Shown: positions 14,433 to 20,252 of the stretch, one piece after another
Layout of the letters: each line of letters opens with the position of its first letter
Numbering within the stretch: position 1 is the stretch's first letter
Virus record (IMG/VR): IMGVR_UViG_3300006480_000029
Span: 1-21,629 of that record
Strand: one strand, 5' to 3'
DNA: 21,629 nt
Origin: a virus
Made by a program: the position numbers and the translations under genes
The notes under the pieces: model-generated
The model's database searches: none
Told to the model about the DNA's origin: nothing
What the model saw: only the letters and a program-made list of their open reading frames with translations

Positions 14433-14941
14433 TAATAACAAAAAATGACATATTATCAGAGGAAGATAGACTACTTATAGTAAAAGATATACAGTATGAG
14501 TTAAAACATAATCCTACTCCAAATAAACTTAAACCTTTATATCAAACAAAGGTTGACATACACAGAAAATATGTTAAGATACATAAACATTGGGATAATT
14601 TTTTCAAATCAATATATGATATGTTTATCTTAAACAAGATAGGATTTGGTGCTTTTACAATGTGTTGGGGTATGAAACAATCTAAAGAAACGATTAATAT
14701 GTATCACACTCATCAAAAACCAGACTTTGAAGGTAGTCCAGATTTAAGTATTATATATTATGCACAGAATAAATATCCTAAGTATGGAACTTATATAGGT
14801 ATTGGAGATATGAAAGAGGGTGTGCAAAATTCACTTGTAGTTTTTGATGCAAGTATTCCACATAGAGCTCCAGATTTACCTAAAGAAGTTTTAGAAGAAG
14901 AAGACAGAATAATAATCGCAATGGATTACATATATGACTAA
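14429..14941 (+). CDS. Third 2OG/Fe(II) oxygenase-like protein (HxH variant)
   Basis: This 170-residue protein looks like a compact double-stranded beta-helix oxygenase. MYHTHQKPDFEGSPDLSIIY supplies H93 and H95, followed by YGTYIGIGD. SLVVFDASIPHRAPDLPKE carries a likely distal His (H145), and EDRIIIAMDY carries an Arg (R160) at the place of the 2OG-binding arginine. The metal motif reads HTH instead of HxD; some phage-type 2OG oxygenase families also have histidine there, so it may still be active. It starts within the stop of the 13935 gene and overlaps the next gene. Substrate unknown. Confidence is good for the fold and modest for activity. Confidence 0.65.
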   Translation: MIITKNDILSEEDRLLIVKDIQYELKHNPTPNKLKPLYQTKVDIHRKYVKIHKHWDNFFKSIYDMFILNKIGFGAFTMCWGMKQSKETINMYHTHQKPDFEGSPDLSIIYYAQNKYPKYGTYIGIGDMKEGVQNSLVVFDASIPHRAPDLPKEVLEEEDRIIIAMDYIYD

Positions 14942-15176
14942 AAAATATATTCATGTAAATCAACATAAGATTCGTGCAAATAAAAAACACGGAACTAATG
15001 AACCAGTTATTACAATCAAAGAAGGTAAGAAAAATACATACTGTCATAGTGTGGAGATACTAGGGCCATCTAAAATGTATTATGGTGGTAATGATAAACC
15101 AATTTTATCTTGTGGTGCAAGAGTTGTTATTGAAACAGAAAGTGATATAAAGATTGATAATATTCAAGAAAGTTAG
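14934..15176 (+). CDS. Small conserved phage protein upstream of gene 46
   Basis: This 80-residue protein begins MTKKYIHVNQHKIRANKKHG and continues as a strand-rich domain (PVITIKEGKKNTYCHSVEIL, GPSKMYY, LSCGARVVIETES). I believe closely similar small proteins occur next to gene 46 in cyanomyophages, but this is from memory and no function is known to me. There is no signal peptide, membrane segment or obvious catalytic motif. Gene 46 starts (TTG) inside its last codons, overlapping by 23 bases, so the two are probably translationally coupled. Confidence 0.75.
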   Translation: MTKKYIHVNQHKIRANKKHGTNEPVITIKEGKKNTYCHSVEILGPSKMYYGGNDKPILSCGARVVIETESDIKIDNIQES

Positions 15177-16860
15177 ATGGAAGAATTTTCTATCTACTGG
15201 TAATTATTTCTTAGAAGTTCAATTAGATAGAAGTCCTACAACACTCATAGTCGGAGAAAATGGTTCTGGTAAATCAACAGTTCTTGATGCACTATGTTTT
15301 GTATTGTTCAATAAACCATTTAGAACTATAAGTAAATCACAACTTGTTAACTCTATTAACTTAGGGGGAACTATTGTTGAGATAGAATTTGTAATACAGA
15401 AAAATAATTTTAAAATTATTCGTGGTATGAAACCAAATATATTTGAGATATATTGTAATGGTCGTATGATGAATCAAGATGCAAATGCATTAGATACTCA
15501 AAAGATATTAGAACAACAAATCCTTAAATTAAATTATCGTTCATTTACTCAAGTCGTAATACTAGGCTCTTCAACATTTATTCCTTTTATGCAATTAAGA
15601 AGTAAAGATAGAAGAGAAGTAGTAGAAGATATATTAGATATTAAGATATTTTCTTTGATGAACTTTTTATTGAAACATAAAGTAAAAGAAGTTTCTGAAG
15701 AATTAAAATCAATAGAATATGAATTTAGACTATCAAAAGAAAAGATAGATTTACAAAACAAATACATTGAAGACATAAGAAAAAACAAAGAACGAATAAT
15801 AGAAGAGAAAGAACATTTAGTATTTGATAGTGAAAGAGTTGTGTTGTCAGAACAAGAGAAAGCAGATAAGATAAAATTAGAAATAAAAAGTTTAGAACCA
15901 GAAACATCGCAAAAAGAAAATGTTAAAAGTAGTATTCGTGAGTATCATAAAATGGAAGCTAAATTATCTAACAGAGTAGATGAGAATAAAAGACAAAAAG
16001 AATTCTTTGAGAATAACGAAACTTGTCCAGTTTGTACTCAAGACATAGAACTAGAATTAAAGAAACAAAAGATAGAAGAGAAGTCAAAAAGAATACAAGA
16101 ACTTAATAGTGGTATAGACAAACTTAAAGTAGAACTAGATGATAAAGAACAACTTCTTAAAGGTATAGAGATGTTATCAAAACAAATCAGAGAGAAAGAA
16201 GTTGAGGTTGCAAAGATAGGTACTTCTATAACACATATGGAAAGATTAATTAGACAAACAAATATACAGATACAAACTATGAAAAAAGGTGAGGTATCTG
16301 AAGAAGATAAAGTTAAACTTGCAAGACTATCAGAAAGATGTAAACTACAAGAAGAACAGATTACTAAGTTAAGAGAAGATAAATTTTATGTAGATGTTGC
16401 AAGAAATCTATTAATGGACACTGGTATCAAAACAAAGATAATCAACAAGTATTTACCGATTATGAATAAATTAATCAATGGGTACTTGACAAGTATGGAT
16501 TTTTATGTTAACTTTACACTGGACAATAATTTTAATGAAACTATTAAGTCCAGACACAGAGATGAATTTAGTTATTCGTCTTTTAGTGAAGGTGAAAAAA
16601 TGAGGATTGACCTTGCACTTCTCTTTACTTGGAGAGCTGTTGCAAAGATGAAAAACTCAACCAACACTAATTTACTAATACTAGATGAAATCTTTGATAG
16701 TAGTTTAGATACTACTGGTACTGATGATTTCTTAAAAATATTGCACACTTTTGCTGACCAAAATGTATTTGTCATAAGTCATAAGGGAGATACAATGTTT
16801 GATAAGTTTAGAAGTGTGATAAAGTTTGAAAAACAAAGAAACTTTAGTAAATTATTATGA
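15154..16860 (+). CDS. 46: Recombination nuclease subunit gp46 (Rad50-like ATPase)
   Basis: This 568-residue SMC/Rad50-type ATPase partners gp47 in DNA end resection and host DNA breakdown. Motifs in order: Walker A GENGSGKS (34-41), the FTQVVILGS Q-loop region (131-139), long coiled-coil arms (about 180-410) with a CPVC zinc-hook at 291-294, signature SFSEGEKMR (476-484), Walker B LLILDE (507-512), a D-loop SSLD and the switch histidine H543. Length matches T4 gp46 (560 residues). The start is TTG at 15154: the family-conserved N-terminal strand (IIFKKVRWKNFLSTGNYF) is otherwise lost, and no ATG is nearby upstream in frame. The end overlaps the methyltransferase (ATGA). Confidence 0.95.
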   Translation: MIIFKKVRWKNFLSTGNYFLEVQLDRSPTTLIVGENGSGKSTVLDALCFVLFNKPFRTISKSQLVNSINLGGTIVEIEFVIQKNNFKIIRGMKPNIFEIYCNGRMMNQDANALDTQKILEQQILKLNYRSFTQVVILGSSTFIPFMQLRSKDRREVVEDILDIKIFSLMNFLLKHKVKEVSEELKSIEYEFRLSKEKIDLQNKYIEDIRKNKERIIEEKEHLVFDSERVVLSEQEKADKIKLEIKSLEPETSQKENVKSSIREYHKMEAKLSNRVDENKRQKEFFENNETCPVCTQDIELELKKQKIEEKSKRIQELNSGIDKLKVELDDKEQLLKGIEMLSKQIREKEVEVAKIGTSITHMERLIRQTNIQIQTMKKGEVSEEDKVKLARLSERCKLQEEQITKLREDKFYVDVARNLLMDTGIKTKIINKYLPIMNKLINGYLTSMDFYVNFTLDNNFNETIKSRHRDEFSYSSFSEGEKMRIDLALLFTWRAVAKMKNSTNTNLLILDEIFDSSLDTTGTDDFLKILHTFADQNVFVISHKGDTMFDKFRSVIKFEKQRNFSKLL

Positions 16861-18041
16861 TGAGATTACATAACGGTGATTGTTTAAATGTTCTAAAGAT
16901 GATGATAGAAGATGAGGTCTTCGTTGATTCTATCGTTACAGACCCACCCTATGAATTAGGTTTTATGGGAAGAAGTTGGGATTCTACTGGTATTGCATTT
17001 CAAAAAGAAACTTGGGAACTATGTTTTAAGGTATTGAAGCCTGGTGGACATCTACTTGCATTTTCTGGAAGTAGAACATATCATAGAATGGCAGTTGCAA
17101 TAGAAGATGCTGGTTTTGAGATTCGTGACCAAGTAATGTGGTTATATGGTTCTGGATTTCCAAAGAGTATGAATGTTGGTAAAATAGTTGATAAGAAATT
17201 AAGAGGAGTTGGGGTTGGAAAATCTGACCCAAAATCCCCTCTACATGGAACTAAAAGACAAAAAATTGATGGTTCAAATGCTAAACATGATATGAGTCCT
17301 TTATACAAAACACAAAATGTAGAATATGAATATGAACATGATATTTCAAAACAATGGGATGGTTGGGGTACTGCACTTAAACCAGCACACGAACCTTTAG
17401 TTCTTGCAAGAAAACCTTTATCAGAAAAGTCTATCGCAGATAATGTATTAAAGTGGGGAACTGGTGGTATTAATATAGATGAATGTAGAGTTGAGGGTAA
17501 TGATGCAAAATATCCAGATAGTAATCCAGTTATGAACAGTGGAAAATATGCACAAAATGAAAATGCAAAAAGAAAAACGGTTGTTCGTAAATCAAGAGAT
17601 GAAAATGGTGTATGGACAAATGATAACTCTGGTATGAAAGCAGAGGGCAGTAAATATGCAGACGCAGACCCTAGAGGTAGATTTCCAGCAAATGTTATGC
17701 ATGATGGTAGTGATAGTATAAAAGAATTGTTTGAAGATAAATCAAGATATTTCTATTGTGCAAAAACATCAAAAGCAGAAAGAAATCAAGGAACAGAGAA
17801 GAAAAATATACACCCAACAGTAAAACCTATTAAGTTAATGAAATACTTATGTAGATTGATTACACCAAAAGGTGGTACAGTATTAGACCCATTTATGGGT
17901 AGTGGTTCAACTGGAATGGCTGCAAAAGAAGAGAACTTTGAATTTGTAGGTATAGAAAAAGAAGAACAATATTTTAATATTGCGAGTGCAAGAATAGAAT
18001 CAGTAGATACTAAATCAACATTAGAGGGGTTTTATGATTAA
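16857..18041 (+). CDS. DNA methyltransferase, DNA (N4/N6) type, orphan
   Basis: This 394-residue enzyme is an amino-methyltransferase of the D12/N4-N6 class. Catalytic motif IV VTDPPYELGF (DPPY 29-32) lies near the N-terminus. The SAM-binding motif I, LDPFMGSGSTG (about 343-353), lies near the C-terminus, preceded by HPTVKPIKLMKYL and followed by FEFVGIE. This motif order is beta-class. The middle (about 110-310) is the variable target-recognition region, with GSGFPKSMNVGK and FYCAKTSKAERNQG. No endonuclease is adjacent, so it is probably an orphan that protects phage DNA from host restriction or marks it. It starts in the gp46 stop; a second in-frame ATG three bases on is equally possible. 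Confidence 0.92.
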   Translation: MMRLHNGDCLNVLKMMIEDEVFVDSIVTDPPYELGFMGRSWDSTGIAFQKETWELCFKVLKPGGHLLAFSGSRTYHRMAVAIEDAGFEIRDQVMWLYGSGFPKSMNVGKIVDKKLRGVGVGKSDPKSPLHGTKRQKIDGSNAKHDMSPLYKTQNVEYEYEHDISKQWDGWGTALKPAHEPLVLARKPLSEKSIADNVLKWGTGGINIDECRVEGNDAKYPDSNPVMNSGKYAQNENAKRKTVVRKSRDENGVWTNDNSGMKAEGSKYADADPRGRFPANVMHDGSDSIKELFEDKSRYFYCAKTSKAERNQGTEKKNIHPTVKPIKLMKYLCRLITPKGGTVLDPFMGSGSTGMAAKEENFEFVGIEKEEQYFNIASARIESVDTKSTLEGFYD

Positions 18042-18486
18042 AAAGATTAGTGTATTGTGTTTACTACCAACATTTGTTTTCGCAACAAATCCTTGTGAAT
18101 ATGATAATCAAACTACATCTACAATGCAAGGCACAGTTGAATCAGTAATCGTAAAAGATAAAACAGTAACGGAATATTTTAGAGAAACAAAAAAATGTAA
18201 AGTATTAATCAAAGCAAAAATATTAGGTAAGTGGTATATGACTTCAGAGGATTATATATTCACACCAGATATGTCAGAAAACGAAGCTTGTCAAAATGCA
18301 GTTAATCGTGCAAAGGAAAGATTATTACAAAAGTTTGTTCCAGAAACATTAGAATCAACCAAGAATTTAAATTGTCAAGTTAGGGACTTGACAAAACAAA
18401 GAATTGAGTGTAGAATAGAGACACTTAATGTTGTAATGCCAGGTTTGGGATTGCAAGAAGTTAAACTTAAACAATGTAATAGGTGA
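18034..18486 (+). CDS. Exported cysteine-containing protein, unknown
   Basis: I do not recognise this 150-residue protein. It has a clear signal peptide (MIKKISVLCLLPTFVFA, cleavage expected after residue 17). The mature part of about 133 residues has five or more cysteines, suggesting disulphides in the periplasm. A helical ACQNAVNRAKERLLQKF segment is followed by NCQVRDLTKQRIECRIETL. It overlaps the methyltransferase by eight bases and heads a run of envelope genes (lipoproteins and membrane proteins to 19814). An 8-base palindrome and an internal promoter-like sequence lie near its 3' end (18372-18416). A role in the envelope is inferred from export and neighbours only. Confidence 0.8.
   Translation: MIKKISVLCLLPTFVFATNPCEYDNQTTSTMQGTVESVIVKDKTVTEYFRETKKCKVLIKAKILGKWYMTSEDYIFTPDMSENEACQNAVNRAKERLLQKFVPETLESTKNLNCQVRDLTKQRIECRIETLNVVMPGLGLQEVKLKQCNR
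18372..18416 (+). promoter_or_regulatory. Internal promoter candidate with palindromic -35 region
   Basis: TTGACA (18388-18393), a 17-base spacer and TAGAAT (18411-18416) give 11 of 12 consensus bases inside the exported-protein gene. The -35 box is one arm of a perfect 8-base inverted repeat, TTGTCAAG (18372-18379) and CTTGACAA (18387-18394), with a 7-base loop. Transcription would start near 18423, ahead of the lipoprotein genes. It could be an operator-controlled internal promoter or a chance match in coding sequence. Confidence 0.4.
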
Positions 18487-18489
18487 TAT

Positions 18490-18693
18490 ATGAATAAAAC
18501 TAAAGGCATTATAACTAATGTTTTAATTTTATGTGGAGTTGCTGCTCTACTTATATTTACACAGTCTTGTGGTACTGTTTCTGGATTCGGTCAAGATATA
18601 AAAGATGTATCTGATTGGTCAAAAGATAAACTACAAAATTCTGATGAAGAGGAGGTGAAAGACAATGGTTTCGAAGTTAAAGACATTGAGTAG
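18490..18693 (+). CDS. Entericidin-like small lipoprotein
   Basis: This 67-residue protein has an N-terminal export segment (VLILCGVAALLIF) and a lipobox-like FTQSC with lipidated Cys at about 27. The next residues, SCGTVSGFGQDIKDVSDWSK, closely follow the entericidin pattern (CNT-x-x-G-x-G-x-D-I), the family of tiny lipoproteins including the EcnA/EcnB antidote/toxin pair. An acidic tail (DEEEVKDNG) follows. The residue three before the cysteine is Thr rather than the usual Leu, so lipidation is likely but not certain. The 3' end holds a near-perfect Shine-Dalgarno sequence for the next gene and overlaps it by 29 bases. Its role in infection is unknown; membrane stress or lysis are possibilities. 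Confidence 0.7.
   Translation: MNKTKGIITNVLILCGVAALLIFTQSCGTVSGFGQDIKDVSDWSKDKLQNSDEEEVKDNGFEVKDIE
18650..18658 (+). promoter_or_regulatory. Very strong ribosome binding site for the LPP20-like gene
   Basis: AGGAGGTGA, a nine-base match to the 16S rRNA 3' end, lies six bases before the ATG at 18665 and inside the tail of the entericidin-like gene. It is the longest Shine-Dalgarno match I noticed in the window and suggests strong translation of the lipoprotein. Confidence 0.85.
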
Positions 18694-19408
18694 TTTTGCT
18701 CTCATCGGATTACTTGGTTCATGTGCAACTCAAGTAGATGAACCTACTCCCATCGTATTAAGTCCTGAAATAGAATATCAAACTAAAAAGGTTGAATCTC
18801 AATCAAGTATTATTCCAGATTGGTTTAAACAATTACCTGAACAAGAAGATATGATTTATTCTTCAGGTACTGCTACTGCACCTGATTTACAATTATCAGT
18901 AGATATTGCTGTAATGAATGCTAAATCAGTTCTGGCAGATAGAATCAATGGTAAACTTGATAGTATGACAAAACAGTTTGTAGCTAAAATGGGTACTGAT
19001 GATGCTGATACTTCAGTATTAGAAGAAATAGAAAAAGTATCTAAAAATGTAGTTGCATCTGTTGATGTTGCAGGCTATAAAGTAAAAGAGATGGAAGTAT
19101 ATCCATCTGGTCCACAATTTAGAACATTTGTTTTACTAGAATATTCTGATAAAGAAGCTAGTAAAATCATTATGAATAGAATGAAAAAAGATAGATTAGT
19201 ATATTCTAAACTTCGTTCTACAAATGCTTTTAAAGAATTAGAGAATAGTGTAAATGAGTCAAAGGCTCAAGATGAAGCACAATCTTTATCTAATATCGAA
19301 AGAGAACTAGATGATTTAGCAGATACATTTAATAGTCAAGTTCAAAATAGATATATTGACACAGTACCTTCTTATGGTCCTGATGAAAATAGATGGATAA
19401 CAGAATGA
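18665..19408 (+). CDS. LPP20-family-like outer membrane lipoprotein
   Basis: This 247-residue protein has a lipoprotein signal (FALIGLLGSC, lipidated Cys at 20). After a short proline-containing linker comes a domain like LPP20/FlgP lipoproteins: IPDWFKQLPEQEDMIYSSG, then a helix with repeated alanines (VDIAVMNAKSVLADRI) and, later, YPSGPQFRTFVLLEY. The C-terminal third is helical and charged. LPP20 proteins are outer-membrane-associated and in some bacteria act with surface or flagellar assemblies. A nine-base Shine-Dalgarno sequence precedes it. I recall a report of a cluster of curli-related proteins in pelagimyophages; whether this is the same locus cannot be told, and no CsgG is seen here. 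Confidence 0.75.
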   Translation: MVSKLKTLSSFALIGLLGSCATQVDEPTPIVLSPEIEYQTKKVESQSSIIPDWFKQLPEQEDMIYSSGTATAPDLQLSVDIAVMNAKSVLADRINGKLDSMTKQFVAKMGTDDADTSVLEEIEKVSKNVVASVDVAGYKVKEMEVYPSGPQFRTFVLLEYSDKEASKIIMNRMKKDRLVYSKLRSTNAFKELENSVNESKAQDEAQSLSNIERELDDLADTFNSQVQNRYIDTVPSYGPDENRWITE

Positions 19409-19752
19409 AGATAAAATGGATTATCTTTGGTTTCATCATTACTTGGTTATTCTTTTCTTATAAAGAAGCTATGTCTGATGATTGGTCTAGAAAAAGTGTA
19501 GGACAAGGTGTTGGTGGTTTCTTGGGTGTATTATCCACACAACTAATGGAAATCAACAACCCTTACGCTTTAGCAACAGGTGGTCTTTTAGGTATGTTTA
19601 TCGGTGGTGAAGTCGGTGAACATATGGATAATACCAGAGACCTTCACAAAATAGAATCGAATCGTTGTAAAGAATTTATTACAGGTGATAATCGTAAAGG
19701 TATGGCTTGTAGAGAAAACGGCGAATGGGTTGTTGTTAAAATGGAGAATTAA
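19405..19752 (+). CDS. Glycine-zipper membrane protein, 17 kDa surface antigen-like
   Basis: This 115-residue protein has an N-terminal hydrophobic segment (IKWIIFGFIITWLFFSY, residues 3-19). A glycine-zipper follows (VGQGVGGFLGVL at 32-43 and ATGGLLGMFIGGEVGEHMD at 57-75). The C-terminal module CKEFITGDNRKGMACRENGEWVVV (C88, C102) has two conserved-looking cysteines. This order resembles the Rickettsia 17 kDa surface antigen/SlyB group, though it lacks a lipobox. ATG 19405 overlaps the previous stop (ATGA) and is preferred to the upstream ATG at 19393. A membrane or outer-membrane role is likely. The alphaproteobacterial flavour of this family supports a SAR11-like host. Confidence 0.72.
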   Translation: MKIKWIIFGFIITWLFFSYKEAMSDDWSRKSVGQGVGGFLGVLSTQLMEINNPYALATGGLLGMFIGGEVGEHMDNTRDLHKIESNRCKEFITGDNRKGMACRENGEWVVVKMEN

Positions 19753-19754
19753 TT

Positions 19755-19814
19755 ATGTGGATTGCTGTAGCTGTCGTGGGGTATTTTTTACTTCCATATA
19801 TAGTAGGAAATTAG
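19755..19814 (+). CDS. 19-residue single-span membrane peptide
   Basis: A tiny open frame, MWIAVAVVGYFLLPYIVGN, starts two bases after the stop of the 19405 gene. GGAG at 19743-19746 is a properly spaced ribosome binding site (eight bases). Almost the whole peptide is a membrane helix. The stop codon touches the terminator stem, so the unit ends exactly here. Size, ribosome binding site and hydrophobicity argue for a real micro-protein, but a chance frame in a short gap cannot be excluded. Function unknown; it may assist the envelope proteins encoded upstream. Confidence 0.6.
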   Translation: MWIAVAVVGYFLLPYIVGN

Positions 19815-19842
19815 AAAAAGGGACTTCGGTCCCTTTTTTTTT
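19815..19842. terminator. Bidirectional rho-independent terminator
   Basis: AAAAAGGGAC (19815-19824), a TTCG loop and GTCCCTTTTT (19829-19838) form a ten-base stem with the very stable C(UUCG)G loop, followed by a run of nine T on the plus strand. On the minus strand the stem is followed by five T, so it can also end the minus-strand peptide gene. It separates the envelope cassette from that convergent gene. Confidence 0.95.
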
Positions 19843-19909
19843 AGTTAATTCCCATTCCTATACTCATAACAACAGTAAAAATTGACATTGCAATTGTAAA
19901 TAAATTCAT
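19841..19909 (-). CDS. 22-residue membrane peptide on the minus strand
   Basis: The only minus-strand gene I support in the window. It reads MNLFTIAMSIFTVVMSIG followed by MGIN and a TAA stop that overlaps the T run of the shared terminator. AGGAG (plus-strand CTCCT at 19915-19919) lies five bases before the ATG. Promoter-like boxes lie upstream at 19929-19966. The peptide is one hydrophobic span, rich in Met, Ile and Val. A complete set of promoter, ribosome binding site, frame and terminator in about 130 bases makes chance unlikely. The function is unknown; it could be a small toxin, a holin-like or superinfection-exclusion peptide, or a regulator of the facing unit. Confidence 0.6.
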   Translation of the reverse strand: MNLFTIAMSIFTVVMSIGMGIN

Positions 19910-19928
19910 ATTAACTCCTATGGCTTGG

Positions 19929-19966
19929 ATTATATCATTATATAGTTTACTTTATACGATTGTATA
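19929..19966 (-). promoter_or_regulatory. Minus-strand promoter for the 22-residue peptide
   Basis: On the minus strand, TATACA (19966 to 19961), an 18-base spacer and TATAAT (19942 to 19937). A second TATAAT lies at 19934 to 19929. Start sites near 19930 or 19922 would give a 13-21 base leader carrying AGGAG. The -35 box overlaps a dyad, TATAC-GATT-GTATA (19953-19966), which could be an operator. The -35 match is only four of six. Confidence 0.5.
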
Positions 19967-20010
19967 ATGTATATTCATAAATAAAATACCAAATAAATTG
20001 CACAGCACCC

Positions 20011-20039
20011 TTGACAATGTTATGAAAGCATAGTAATAT
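20011..20039 (+). promoter_or_regulatory. Early-type promoter with dyad in the spacer (copy 1)
   Basis: TTGACA (20011-20016), a 17-base spacer and TAATAT (20034-20039). It lies in a 28-base block (20008-20035) that recurs at 20982-21009 with four mismatches. The spacer carries TATG-AAAG-CATA (20021-20032), an inverted repeat where a regulator could bind. The start near 20046 precedes AAAGGA and the ATG at 20073. Confidence 0.7.
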
Positions 20040-20072
20040 AAAGACATAATTTCAGAAAGAAAGGACAAAAAA

Positions 20073-20252
20073 ATGTATAATGAAATTTGGAAAGAAGATA
20101 AAATTAAGATGAAAAATCTTATTAACAATTATAATGCTATGTTGGCTGGTCAGTATCCAGATGGTGAATACTTTGAAGAATTCAGTAACATTTGTAAAAA
20201 ATATGATTTCAATCCAGTGTTGGCTTGGGAATATTTTGAGGAGTGTGTATAA
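20073..20252 (+). CDS. Small acidic protein, unknown
   Basis: I do not recognise this 59-residue protein. It is helical-looking, rich in Glu, Lys, Tyr and Asn, with aromatic clusters (YNEIWKEDK, PDGEYFEEF, NPVLAWEYFEECV) and two cysteines. There is no membrane segment or signal peptide. AAAGGA at about 20058-20063 is the ribosome binding site, and the stop overlaps the next start (TAATG), so it forms a two-gene unit with the 20252 gene under the promoter at 20011. Small early host-takeover proteins of T4-like phages often look like this, but that is an analogy only. Confidence 0.8.
   Translation: MYNEIWKEDKIKMKNLINNYNAMLAGQYPDGEYFEEFSNICKKYDFNPVLAWEYFEECV

Noticed and set aside
14553-14580. 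TTGACA with TAAGAT in the 14429 gene
   Set aside because: Weak -10 box inside coding sequence and no gene start downstream that needs it.
16486-16491. TTGACA in gene 46 as a promoter
   Set aside because: No acceptable -10 box at 16-18 bases; coding sequence explains it.
13392-18041. Restriction-modification system formed by the PD-(D/E)XK protein and the methyltransferase
   Set aside because: The two are separated by four unrelated genes including gene 46; nothing links them.
19393-19404. Upstream ATG for the glycine-zipper protein
   Set aside because: The ATGA overlap at 19405 is the usual junction here and puts the membrane segment at the N-terminus.
19685-19885. Plus-strand 66-codon frame crossing the terminator
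   Set aside because: Runs out of frame through the 19405 gene and through a strong terminator hairpin; the 19-codon frame is a better reading.
19976-19983. CATAAATA as a late promoter before the 20073 gene
   Set aside because: One mismatch to the late box, far from the start, and a better sigma70-type promoter is nearer.
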